Below are positions 34,580 through 42,582 of a stretch of DNA of 64,000 nt, one piece after another. Positions within the stretch are counted from its first letter, which is position 1, and every line of letters begins with the position of its first letter. This DNA is from Piscibacillus sp052246295 (lineage in GTDB: Bacteria > Bacillota > Bacilli > Bacillales > Alkalibacillaceae). The DNA lies in the NCBI GenBank assembly GCA_052246295.1, contig JBQQCO010000017.1; one strand, written 5' to 3'. The notes under the pieces were generated by a model, which saw nothing but the letters and a program-made list of their open reading frames with translations, was not told where the DNA came from and ran no database searches. Position numbers and translations under genes: made by a program.

Positions 34580-35443
34580 ATGGGTAAAACACCTAAAAAT
34601 CTGGTTGCAACGTTTTCAATCGTAGGATTTGATCCGAACACTGGGGAACTTGGCGTTGCGACGCAGTCGAAGCTCCTAGGAGTGGGCGCGGTTGTTCCAT
34701 GGGCGGAGGCGAATGTTGGAGCGGTGGCGACGCAGTCATTGGCGAATACGGCGTTCGGTCCGGATGGTTTGGCGTTACTCAAGGAAGGTAAAACGGCTCA
34801 AGAGGCTATTGATGCTTTAGTCGAAAACGATCCGGATGCGTCGATGCGTCAGGTTGGGGTCGTGGACTTCAATGGTAATTCTGCGACGTTTACTGGTGAT
34901 GGTTGCTATGACTGGGCAGGTGGACGAGCAGGGAAGAACTATGCGGCTCAAGGTAACATTCTAGTTGGAGAAGACACCGTCACCGCAATGGCCGAAACAT
35001 TTGAACAGTCGGAAGGCAAGCCTTTACCCGAGCGATTAATCGCGTGTCTTCACGCGGCGCAGAAGGCTGGTGGCGACAAGCGCGGTATGCAGTCAGCTGC
35101 AATTTATATCGTAAAAGAAAAAGGCGGTTATGGTGGGTACAACGATCGTTACTTAGATCTACGTGTGGACGAGCACGAGACGCCGATTGACGAGCTCGAG
35201 CGAATCTATCGTTTGCATCAGTTATATTTTAACCGTCCTAAGGAAGAAAACATTGTCGAGTTGGATGATGAGAAGAAGTTTGCTTTATCTAAGAAGCTAG
35301 CAGAATTAGGTTTTTTAGATGAAGGCGGAGATTTTGATGAAGCATTCCGTAACTATATCCATACCGAAAACTTTGAAGAACGTGAGCAAGAATCAGGTAA
35401 GATTGATTTAGAACTCTACTATTATATAGTAGGAAAAAATTAA
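34580..35443 (+). CDS. DUF1028 family protein (Ntn-hydrolase-like)
   Basis: 287 residues. The N-terminus VATFSIVGFDPNTGELGVATQSKLLGVGAVVPWAEANVGAVATQSLANTAFGPDGLALL and GDGCYDWAGGRAGKNYAAQGNILVG are the DUF1028 signature. The family shares the Ntn-hydrolase fold and is often encoded near peptidases or gamma-glutamyltransferases, which fits here; the reaction is not established. The start follows GGAAGGAGG at 8 bases. Array B separates it from the importer operon; a TATAAT-like element right after the array could give it its own promoter. Confidence 0.88.
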   Translation: MGKTPKNLVATFSIVGFDPNTGELGVATQSKLLGVGAVVPWAEANVGAVATQSLANTAFGPDGLALLKEGKTAQEAIDALVENDPDASMRQVGVVDFNGNSATFTGDGCYDWAGGRAGKNYAAQGNILVGEDTVTAMAETFEQSEGKPLPERLIACLHAAQKAGGDKRGMQSAAIYIVKEKGGYGGYNDRYLDLRVDEHETPIDELERIYRLHQLYFNRPKEENIVELDDEKKFALSKKLAELGFLDEGGDFDEAFRNYIHTENFEEREQESGKIDLELYYYIVGKN

Positions 35444-35461
35444 CCCCCCTTGTGATATATA

Positions 35462-35493
35462 AGAGAAACTCCCGCCGTAGCGGGAGTTTCTCT
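35462..35493. terminator. Strong bidirectional terminator
   Basis: A perfect 14-bp stem, AGAGAAACTCCCGC with GCGGGAGTTTCTCT, loop CGTA, lies between the convergent DUF1028 and amidase genes. Confidence 0.9.
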
Positions 35494-35535
35494 GGTTTTA
35501 AATAGAATGAGGTTTTTGCGCGTGATACGCAAAAA

Positions 35536-36327
35536 CTATTGCTTATAAATCTTAGGCACGCGACTATCAAAAATCGGCACGTCTTTTCGAACTTGGTCGA
35601 CTTTTTCTAAATCAAGGGAAAGGGTGACGACCTGTTCCTGGTCGTCTGAGCCTTCCGATAAGACGTCTCCCCAAGGATCTACTGCCATCGAGTGACCGGC
35701 GAAATCGGTTCCGTCATAGCTGCCGACACGATTGCCAGACACCACATACATTTGGTTCTCAATGGCACGTGCGATTTGTAGCGTTCGCCAGTGGTTCTTG
35801 CGTGCTGATGGCCATTCAGCAACAGCGCATAGGACTTGGGCTCCGTCGAGTGCGAGTGGTCTGATGAGTTCCGGGAATCTGAGGTCGTAACAGATAATGA
35901 GTCCGAACTTCAGTCCATCTAGTTCAAATACTTCCGGAGCATTTTGGCCACCCGATAAAAACTTATGCTCATCTAACATCGGAACCAGATGCACCTTGTC
36001 ATACTCATAGATAAGCTCACCTTTACGATTTACAACCATAGCCGTGTTGTAGATTCCACCGTCTTTTTTATTCGCGATGGACCCGCCGATAATGTTGACG
36101 TGGTGTTTTTTGGCTAGATTTTGTAAAAACGGAATGGTCGGATGTCCGTCTTCATCAGCCAAGCCGTCTAATTCAGGTAACGTGTAAGCTGTCGTCCACA
36201 TTTCTGGCAAAACAACGGTGTCTGGCTGATTATCTTGCATATCTTTTTCAAGCCAATTGGCCACGCGTTGTCTATTTTCATCAGGCTGTCCTGAAATGAT
36301 ATCCATTTGATAGATTGAGAATTTCAT
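35536..36327 (-). CDS. Carbon-nitrogen hydrolase (nitrilase superfamily, omega-amidase-like)
   Basis: 263 residues. The Glu-Lys-Cys triad is in place: Glu in VLPEMWTTAYTLPEL, Lys in YDKVHLVPM and Cys in LIICYDLRFPEL. Overall it resembles B. subtilis MtnU (YkrU) and Nit2-type omega-amidases, which convert 2-oxo-omega-amides such as 2-oxoglutaramate to 2-oxo acids. No methionine-salvage genes are nearby, so the substrate is uncertain. The ATG follows CAGGTG at 6-7 bases. Confidence 0.85.
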   Translation of the reverse strand: MKFSIYQMDIISGQPDENRQRVANWLEKDMQDNQPDTVVLPEMWTTAYTLPELDGLADEDGHPTIPFLQNLAKKHHVNIIGGSIANKKDGGIYNTAMVVNRKGELIYEYDKVHLVPMLDEHKFLSGGQNAPEVFELDGLKFGLIICYDLRFPELIRPLALDGAQVLCAVAEWPSARKNHWRTLQIARAIENQMYVVSGNRVGSYDGTDFAGHSMAVDPWGDVLSEGSDDQEQVVTLSLDLEKVDQVRKDVPIFDSRVPKIYKQ

Positions 36328-36345
36328 CAAAAGCACCTGCCTATT

Positions 36346-37386
36346 TTATTTATTGATAAACCCCCCGACAATTCGTTCTAACATTTTTTGATTCATATTC
36401 AGTGGCTCGAAGCCATGTTCCTTCAGTAAGTTCTGAGTGTTGTTATCTTCAAACCTCACTGACGTATTCAAGTATTCTTTAAACACCTCAATTGGCTTGT
36501 GCATGTTGAGTTCCTCTTGAGTTAACGTGTGTTTTTCTTCGTTTGGAATTAATTTCACTTTATCAAAATTTAACGCGTTTACGATCGCGTTAAACGTCAT
36601 TTTGTTCGTTGGCGGGTTCGGGTTCGTGATGTTGTAGACGGTTTTGGTCTGGCCATGTGTTAACCCTAACGTCAGTACGCGAACGACGTAATCGACAGGC
36701 ACGAGGTTCGACACTGAATTTTCGTTTAATACAAGTCGGTACATATGGTCACTCGACTTACGCTCAGACTTTTTCTTCAAAATTTGAATCGTACGAATGA
36801 TGCCGTAAAGACCGAATGTCGTTTTCGCTTCACCTGTATCAGAATCGCCAATAATAATCGCTGGTCTCATTACTAAGACGTCAAATTTTTCTTTGTATGA
36901 CATAACGAGGTGCTCGGCTTTCGCCTTCGTTTCCTCATACGAATTGCGGAAATCCTGTGTTTCAGGGTAAAGCTCCTCGACACCTGTGTCACGCGTGCCA
37001 AGTGTATAAGCTGTGCTGACATGGATGAAACGTTTAATGTTTATGCGGTCCGCGAAGGCCAACACATTTTTTGTACCGTTGACGTTCACGTGAACCAATT
37101 CCTCGCGCTTAGATTCATCAAAGCTTAGAAGCGCTGCTGTATGGTAAATAACATCAACTTGTCCTGTTAGCTCTTGAATCGTGTCATCGCTCATCCCCAG
37201 TTTTTCATCAGCTAGGTTGCCCAGTAGAAAAGTAATATTTTCCTTATATGAATGAAGACTTTTTAATAAAGTATCTGCTTTTGGTTGACTTCGAACAATT
37301 AAATATAAATGATGACCTTGTTTTAAAAGGTTTTCAGCTAACTTTTCTCCTAAAAAGCCAGTCGACCCTGTGATTAAAATACGCAT
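36346..37386 (-). CDS. NAD-dependent epimerase/SDR family protein (thioester-reductase-like)
   Basis: 346 residues of the extended SDR fold: TGSTGFLGEKLAENLL dinucleotide loop at the N-terminus, LGNLADEKLGM, and the active-site NSYEETKAKAEHL containing YxxxK. It resembles the thioester-reductase-domain-like SDRs found as stand-alone proteins in Bacillaceae; no carrier or adenylation domain is attached. The ATG follows GGGAGAG. It lies 18 bases upstream of the amidase gene on the same strand, so the two are probably co-transcribed; no pathway is evident. Confidence 0.85.
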   Translation of the reverse strand: MRILITGSTGFLGEKLAENLLKQGHHLYLIVRSQPKADTLLKSLHSYKENITFLLGNLADEKLGMSDDTIQELTGQVDVIYHTAALLSFDESKREELVHVNVNGTKNVLAFADRINIKRFIHVSTAYTLGTRDTGVEELYPETQDFRNSYEETKAKAEHLVMSYKEKFDVLVMRPAIIIGDSDTGEAKTTFGLYGIIRTIQILKKKSERKSSDHMYRLVLNENSVSNLVPVDYVVRVLTLGLTHGQTKTVYNITNPNPPTNKMTFNAIVNALNFDKVKLIPNEEKHTLTQEELNMHKPIEVFKEYLNTSVRFEDNNTQNLLKEHGFEPLNMNQKMLERIVGGFINK

Positions 37387-37532
37387 AAAATCTCTCCCGA
37401 TGGACGTTGTCATTGCACATCACATTATAACGGGTTGACAAGGTCCGGGCAACTGAAAACTAGTTTGTTGATATCTTGAAAAAATTAATTGATAATGGTT
37501 GGTAATGAATTTTTAATTAGGAGACGTTTGAG

Positions 37533-38417
37533 ATGGAGCAATGGATGAAGCAAAAGTGGGTCCAATGGTTGCTGATTTTAGTGATCACGGTGTTATGGGG
37601 ATATTCATGGGTGCTCATGAAAGATGCGCTACAATTTATGGGGCCATTTACGTTCTCGGCTTTGCGTTTTGTGACTGGGGGTGCCACGATGATGGTGATT
37701 GTTTGGTTAATGAGAGTGGGGTGGCCGCCACGTGAAGCGATGCCTCATTTAATGGTCGTTGGAATCTTGCAAACTAGTATCGTGTTTATTTTAGTCATGT
37801 ATGCGTTGAGATTTATAGATGCAGGGAAGTCGTCGTTATTGTTATATTCCATGCCATTATGGAGCGGGTTACTAGCGGCTATTTTTCTTAGAGAGCGGAT
37901 TTCAGCTGTTCGATGGGGAGGCGTAGGACTTGGCGTTGTAGGATTGTTGATTGTCATGGGAGCGGATGCGCTTAGCCATCAGTCGGCGGACGTCATCATC
38001 GGAGAGCTGCTCATTATTTTATCCGCCGTGTCGTGGGGCGCATCGAACGTGTATTATCGTTTGAAGTTAAGTGTACTGTCGAAGCTTCAGGTCAATGCTT
38101 ACCAGATGTTGTTCGGTACAATTGGAATCGGGCTGGTTGCGTGGTTTGTTGAAGGCGGGGAGTCGATCACATGGACGCCTGAGAGTGTTTACTATGTACT
38201 CTTTACCGGTGTGCTGGCAAGTGCGCTGTGTTTCACCGTTTGGTTCATGTTGCTAGGGAGCTTGGATATGATTGGGGCCACCATGCCGTCGTTATTAGTT
38301 CCCGTGTTCGGGCTGTTTTTCGGGTGGTTGCTGCTGGATGAAGTGGTGACGATGAGCGTAGTGTTAGGTGCTGGGTTGATTCTGAGCGGCGTGTTTTTGG
38401 CGAGTGTGAGGAAGTGA
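37533..38417 (+). CDS. EamA-family (DMT) transporter
   Basis: 294 residues with ten membrane segments in two repeated EamA halves (VLWGYSWVLMKDALQFMGPFTFSALRF and VSWGASNVYYRLKL). A drug/metabolite exporter-type protein; substrate unknown. Ribosome site AGGAGAC precedes the ATG. The stop codon is immediately followed by array C. Confidence 0.9.
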   Translation: MEQWMKQKWVQWLLILVITVLWGYSWVLMKDALQFMGPFTFSALRFVTGGATMMVIVWLMRVGWPPREAMPHLMVVGILQTSIVFILVMYALRFIDAGKSSLLLYSMPLWSGLLAAIFLRERISAVRWGGVGLGVVGLLIVMGADALSHQSADVIIGELLIILSAVSWGASNVYYRLKLSVLSKLQVNAYQMLFGTIGIGLVAWFVEGGESITWTPESVYYVLFTGVLASALCFTVWFMLLGSLDMIGATMPSLLVPVFGLFFGWLLLDEVVTMSVVLGAGLILSGVFLASVRK

Positions 38418-38437
38418 GTTTGGGCGCGTGCTGGAGA

Positions 38438-38605
38438 TTGGCGAAAGTATGCACAATATTGGCGAAAGGTTGCTGGGGTTTGGCGAAACGTAGCCTAACT
38501 TTGGCGAGACCTCACCTGATTTAGGCGAAAGGTTGACCAAGATTGGCGAGACCTCACTCCACTTTGGCGAAACCCGGCTCAAGTTTGGCGAAACATATTA
38601 CAATA
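38438..38605 (+). repeat. 21-bp-period tandem array C, 8 units (core TTGGCGAAA)
   Basis: Units starting TTGGCGAAA or TTGGCGAGA begin at 38438, 38459, 38480, 38501, 38522, 38543, 38564 and 38585, in perfect 21-bp register. The other 12 bases of each unit vary. A degenerate ninth unit (TTGGGCGCG) overlaps the end of the EamA gene just upstream. Confidence 0.9.
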
Positions 38606-38632
38606 GAGGCCAGTCGGCGCTTCATTAAACAA

Positions 38633-38662
38633 AAAGACTTCCAGCAGTTGCCGGAAGTCTTT
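38633..38662 (-). terminator. Terminator of the AtoE-like gene
   Basis: AAAGACTTCC and GGAAGTCTTT form a stem extended by inner G-C pairs, with an A-run on the plus-strand side that becomes a T-run on the minus strand. Confidence 0.8.
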
Positions 38663-38668
38663 ACTAGT

Positions 38669-40000
38669 TTAAAAGATTAATAACGCAAATGCGATTGGGA
38701 TAAAGCTGTAGAGCAGAATGACCATACAAAAGCCCATGATGTCTTTAACTTTAAGCCCTGCGATCGCAAGTAGCGGAAGTGCCCAGAACGGTTGGATCAT
38801 GTTCGTCCACGCGTCACCCCAAGCCACAGCCATGGCTGTTTTTGCGGTATCCACACCTAAATCAATTGAAGCTGGGATCATAATCGGAGCTTGAACAGCC
38901 CACTGACCTCCGCCTGATGGAACAAAGAAGTTCACAATACCCGCGCTGATGAAAGCGAATAGTGGGTACGTTACTTCATTTGAAATGCTTACGAACCAAA
39001 GTGACATCTGTTCTGAAAGGCCTGACTCGACCATCATGCCCATGATTCCCGCGTAGAATGGGAACTGGATGATGATGCCGCCCGCGTTTTTTACCGCATC
39101 ACTTACAGTATTCAAGAAGCGACGAGGTGTTCCGTGTAGTAGAATTCCTAGGAATAACATAATGAAGTTGACGATATTGATGTTGATGTCGAGTCCATTA
39201 TTGGCAAAGTGGAACACGATAAATACGAGACCAAGAAGGCCGATTAGCATGGAAACAATTCTACTATTTTCAAGTTTTTCAGCTGGAGTAGAAGCTGCTT
39301 CGGTAGTCGCTGCTTCTTCCACATCAGCCATTTGTTCATTTAAGAACTCTGAGTCGATGGTGCCCGTGTAATCATTCGAACGGTTCATCAACCAGTTCAT
39401 GAGTGGCAACGTGACTAATAGAAAGATAACAATAAATAAGTTCATGCCACCGAAAATAGTTTGTGTAATCGGAATGCTACCAATCATGTCGATTAAAAAG
39501 TGATCGTCTGTCGCAATCGTTAATGGAATCGAGCCTGACATCCCGCCGTGCCATAGAAGAAAGCCACTGTAAGCAGCTGCGATCAGTAGTCGGTAGTCAA
39601 TCGTCGGGATTCGTTTCGCGACATGAAGTGCAAGAAGCGCACCAACGACTAGCCCGAAACCATAGTTGATTAAACAAGCAATCGACGCGACAATCGTTAC
39701 GAGCAAAATTCCTTGACCGGGCGTATTGGCTAACGTACTAATTCGTTGCAAAAGTCCTTTCACAAACGGGGTGTTAGCTAGTATGTAACCCGTGACAACG
39801 ATTAAGGACATCTGCATGGCGAATTGAAGCAAATTCCAGAACCCAGTTCCCCAATGATTGACCATTTGAGACGGCCCACTGCTAGTGAAGAAAACACCAA
39901 GCACGTACACAATAAATGTTAAAATAATAGCGAATAAAAATGCGTCCGGTAAATACCGCTGGACAATGCGGTTAAAGAAAGACGTTAATCCCTTTAACAT
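38669..40000 (-). CDS. Short-chain fatty acid transporter, AtoE family
   Basis: 443 residues with about 11 membrane segments. Family features include the N-terminal RYLPDAFLFAIILTFIVYVLGV, the LINYGFGLVVGALLALHVAKR segment, and the conserved NFFVPSGGGQWAVQAPIMIPA and GDAWTNMIQPFWALPLLAIAG motifs. AtoE proteins import short-chain fatty acids such as butyrate or acetoacetate. No thiolase or CoA-transferase genes are adjacent. A perfect-consensus cre site 26-39 bases upstream indicates CcpA repression. Confidence 0.9.
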   Translation of the reverse strand: MLKGLTSFFNRIVQRYLPDAFLFAIILTFIVYVLGVFFTSSGPSQMVNHWGTGFWNLLQFAMQMSLIVVTGYILANTPFVKGLLQRISTLANTPGQGILLVTIVASIACLINYGFGLVVGALLALHVAKRIPTIDYRLLIAAAYSGFLLWHGGMSGSIPLTIATDDHFLIDMIGSIPITQTIFGGMNLFIVIFLLVTLPLMNWLMNRSNDYTGTIDSEFLNEQMADVEEAATTEAASTPAEKLENSRIVSMLIGLLGLVFIVFHFANNGLDININIVNFIMLFLGILLHGTPRRFLNTVSDAVKNAGGIIIQFPFYAGIMGMMVESGLSEQMSLWFVSISNEVTYPLFAFISAGIVNFFVPSGGGQWAVQAPIMIPASIDLGVDTAKTAMAVAWGDAWTNMIQPFWALPLLAIAGLKVKDIMGFCMVILLYSFIPIAFALLIF

Positions 40001-40025
40001 AAATTCCCTCCTAAGATGTATTTTG

Positions 40026-40039
40026 AGAAAACGCTTTCA
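40026..40039 (-). promoter_or_regulatory. cre site (CcpA) before the AtoE-like gene
   Basis: On the minus strand TGAAAGCGTTTTCT matches TGWAARCGYWWWCW at every position. It lies 26-39 bases upstream of the start codon, where it would overlap the promoter or early transcript. Confidence 0.8.
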
Positions 40040-40133
40040 CTAGAAAGTCTGTTTCTCATTATATTTAATCTTAAGAGGTTGTTCAAATGATTATTCTTAG
40101 TTTTCTTAAAAATCCGTAAAATTTTCAAGCATT

Positions 40134-40166
40134 AAAAAAAGTGACCTTAGTCTTGGTCACTTTTTT
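40134..40166 (-). terminator. Terminator overlapping the end of the small pseudogene
   Basis: AAAGTGACC and GGTCACTTT pair around 8 bases, with A-run and T-run flanks on both sides. The pseudogene stop codon lies in the loop. Confidence 0.8.
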
Positions 40167-40536
40167 GGATTCTTAATCGTTTGATACCATGTTCTTCAAA
40201 TTCATCTTCATAGGTTGATTCTACTTGAAAACGATGTTGCATGGCTTCTTCATGTGTCTCAAATGTTTCTCCAGATTCTTCAATATCTCTATTAGCAAGT
40301 CTGATTGGAAGCTCTCCCCAGAAGGAATCGTTGTCATATTGATTAACGTAATTAATAAATTGTTCCTCGTACTCTTTGGTAGGATAGTATTCATCATATT
40401 TCTTCGATTGCTCTACCAAGTGGTCCATGTGAAAGTCTTTCGCAAAAGATAAAATATATTGATAAACCTCGTGAATTTCCTAAAGTAACTAGATCTAATA
40501 ATTGTCGGTATTGTTCTTTGTGATATTAATCTTCAT
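40147..40536 (-). pseudogene. Small uncharacterised Bacillaceae-type protein, frameshifted
   Basis: An intact frame of 93 residues (from 40428) reads MDHLVEQSKKYDEYYPTKEYEEQ and so on, but codons upstream of its ATG continue the protein (EVYQYILSFAKDFHMDHLV). A proper start exists at 40536 with GGAGG 6 bases upstream (MKINITK), whose frame stops after 13 codons. Adding one A in the AAA at the ITK codons would carry it into QYRQLLDLVTLGN, and a second shift plus probable deletion leads to EVYQYILSF. So the gene looks broken twice. From memory, intact relatives are small acidic proteins of unknown function. The 93-residue part could still be made. Confidence 0.6.
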
Positions 40537-40561
40537 GATTTACCTCCATTCTAAATTTAGC

Positions 40562-40921
40562 TTAGTTTTTACTAATATAATGAGTTGCATACAGTCTCTC
40601 AACTTGTGGTTGGCCTGATTTTGAAAAACGTAGTGATTGCTTAGGCCCTTTTCCCCAAGATTGGTAATGTGTTTGGGAAGGCTTAAGATTTTGTTGCTTA
40701 GCTATCTGACTCAACGTGCTTAAGATTATATTCAGCTTGTTTAAATTGCCGGCCACCACTCGTTCAAGGTAAGGTACACGTTTGCGCCGCCAATCCTCCA
40801 CTTGTTTAGGCTTCAGCCTGTCCATTTTGATCAGTAAATCGACCGGACTGACATAACCTTTTTCGTATAAAAGTTGCTTGGTGTGATGTTCGACTTGGTG
40901 TTCTAATTTTTGTCGGCTCAT
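40562..40921 (-). CDS. Hypothetical protein, 119 aa
   Basis: A basic, soluble protein (MSRQKLEHQVEHHTKQLLYEKGYVSPVDLLIKMDRLKPKQVEDWRRKRVPYLERVVAGNL). The central LIKMDRL...VEDWRxxRVPYLERV pattern is one I recall from small unnamed Bacillaceae proteins. No function is known to me. The high Lys/Arg content and the regular helices would suit nucleic-acid binding, which is speculation. No clear Shine-Dalgarno beyond AAGGATGAT. Confidence 0.65.
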   Translation of the reverse strand: MSRQKLEHQVEHHTKQLLYEKGYVSPVDLLIKMDRLKPKQVEDWRRKRVPYLERVVAGNLNKLNIILSTLSQIAKQQNLKPSQTHYQSWGKGPKQSLRFSKSGQPQVERLYATHYISKN

Positions 40922-41004
40922 AAGATCATCCTTAAGATTTAATGCGTCTAGTATACTAGTTATGAACGATGATTAAAAGCCGAACTAGATATCGTTTGCA
41001 TTTC

Positions 41005-41430
41005 ATGGCGAGATCAGGCCCGGGTTTGGCGAGATTATGCTCGGGTTCGGCGAGATTATGCTCGGGTTTGGCGAGATTATGCTCGAGATTGGCGAGATAA
41101 GGCTCGAGTTCAGCGAGATTATGCTCGAGATCGGCGAGATTATGCTCGGATTCGGGGAGATTAAGCTCGAGATTGGCGAGATAAGGCTCGAGTTCAGCGA
41201 GATTATGCTCGAGTTTGGCGAGATAAGGCTCGAGTTCAGCGAGATTATGCTCGGTTTTGGCGAGATTACGCTCGAGTTCGGCGAGATTATGCTCGAGATT
41301 GGCGAGATAAGGCTCGAGTTCAGCGAGATTAAGCTCGAGTTTGGCGAGATCACGCCCCGCTTCGGCGAAATCTCATCCCACCTCGGCGAAATCAGGCCCG
41401 ACTTGGGCGAACCCCTGTTACCTTGGCGTA
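41005..41430 (+). repeat. 21-bp-period tandem array D, about 20 units (core TTGGCGAGAT)
   Basis: Units containing GGCGAGAT (or AGCGAGAT) lie every 21 bp from 41005 to 41404 in register, followed by one or two decayed units. The other half of each unit is TATGCTCGAG-like, so much of the array is AT/GC balanced and partly self-complementary. Both strands stay open in some frames as 7-residue repeats (LEIGEIR, NSSLISP), again a by-product of the period. It fills the divergent gap between the 119-residue protein gene and the Wadjet operon. Confidence 0.9.
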
Positions 41431-41450
41431 GCCACAAAATCAAAAATGTT

Positions 41451-41474
41451 GCCAGTCGGCCCTTGCCGACTGGC
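41451..41474. terminator. Hairpin after array D
   Basis: GCCAGTCGG and CCGACTGGC form a perfect 9-bp stem with loop CCCTTG, followed by TTCCTCTT. A similar GGCCAGTCGGCGC sequence ends array C at 38609, so this hairpin may have travelled with the arrays. It may insulate the Wadjet operon from array transcription. Confidence 0.55.
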
Positions 41475-41541
41475 TTCCTCTTAATTTAAAAAATATGGTA
41501 GAATAATAGAAAATTATGAAGAATTAAAGGTAGGTACATAT

Positions 41542-42582
41542 ATGATTGAACAGGTGACGAGGGAGCTTCTAGATCAGTTAAGGCCCCAAAAGTCGAAGAA
41601 GAAGATTGATATGATTGAATTGGAAAAAAGTGTTCGTACGCGTGTGCCGGATTATTACGGAATGGGTGGTTATCAAGCGTTTTACGACGTGATGATGAGT
41701 ATGCAGCATGATGAGGTATTAGTGCCGCTTAAGTCAAAGGCAGAAAACGGTAAGTCCCCGGCTCTTCCTCGTTTTTTCTGGTTAATGCCTCCAGTTCACG
41801 AGCCTCAGTGGACAGGTGTGCAAAAGATGCAGGTTCAAGATCTGCTCAACTTATCCTTCTATGACCAAAATCCCGAGTTTCAGTCTGAACAAGAGTGGAA
41901 TCGCATATTAAACATCTATCATTTTTTAAAAAATAAACATAACCGTGAGTATGTGTCGGTTGCGGAGAGAAGTTTGGAATTATTCGGAGATGAGAAGGCG
42001 GTCACGAAGGAAAAACGGGGCATCTTAAACAGGCTTAAGCTCTCCTTGGATGACATTAAGGCGGTGAGTTACGGAGAACCGTTTGTATATTACTTGAAAC
42101 CAGGCACAGATATCAATCAAGTCAAGCGGGTTCTGATCGTTGAGAATCTATCGTTTTTTCATACGGGTGTGACGTTATTAAATCGGAATGAGCTTGATTA
42201 TCAGATGTTGATCTATGGTGAGGGGAAGAAAATCGAAAGTAGTTTTCAATTCTATTATGATCATTTTCCTGGCCAGGCGTTTCAGTTTTATTATGTAGGT
42301 GACCTGGATCCAGAGGGATATAATATTTTCGCGCGATTAGTGAACAGGTATGAGCATGAAGATTTTCAATTAGCTCTAGAAATCTATCAACAAATGTTGC
42401 GTTTTAAACGGTTGGCGAATGACGTTAAGGGGCAGAATGAAAATGAGAGATTGAGAGACCGTTTCCTTGAATTTGTGACAGGTGATCTCAGGACACACAT
42501 CATCGACCTTTGGGAGCGTCACGAACGGATCCCTCAAGAAGTGATTACAGTCGAGAGTTGGCAGGTGTCAGATTGTGATTAA
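41542..42582 (+). CDS. jetD: Wadjet nuclease subunit JetD
   Basis: 346 residues. The C-terminal half has a Toprim-like core: the Glu in RVLIVENLSFFHTGVTLL and the acidic pair in FQFYYVGDLDPEGYNIFARL. This is the topoisomerase VI-like nuclease of Wadjet, which cuts closed circular plasmid DNA extruded by the SMC complex. The N-terminal region (residues 1-110) contains a winged-helix-like segment. The ATG follows AAAGGTAGG. It is first in the operon and its end overlaps jetA by 8 bases. Confidence 0.88.
   Translation: MIEQVTRELLDQLRPQKSKKKIDMIELEKSVRTRVPDYYGMGGYQAFYDVMMSMQHDEVLVPLKSKAENGKSPALPRFFWLMPPVHEPQWTGVQKMQVQDLLNLSFYDQNPEFQSEQEWNRILNIYHFLKNKHNREYVSVAERSLELFGDEKAVTKEKRGILNRLKLSLDDIKAVSYGEPFVYYLKPGTDINQVKRVLIVENLSFFHTGVTLLNRNELDYQMLIYGEGKKIESSFQFYYDHFPGQAFQFYYVGDLDPEGYNIFARLVNRYEHEDFQLALEIYQQMLRFKRLANDVKGQNENERLRDRFLEFVTGDLRTHIIDLWERHERIPQEVITVESWQVSDCD

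Noticed and set aside
41003..41489. Open frames on both strands in array D
   Set aside because: Both strands are open for the same periodicity reason; no credible start signals.
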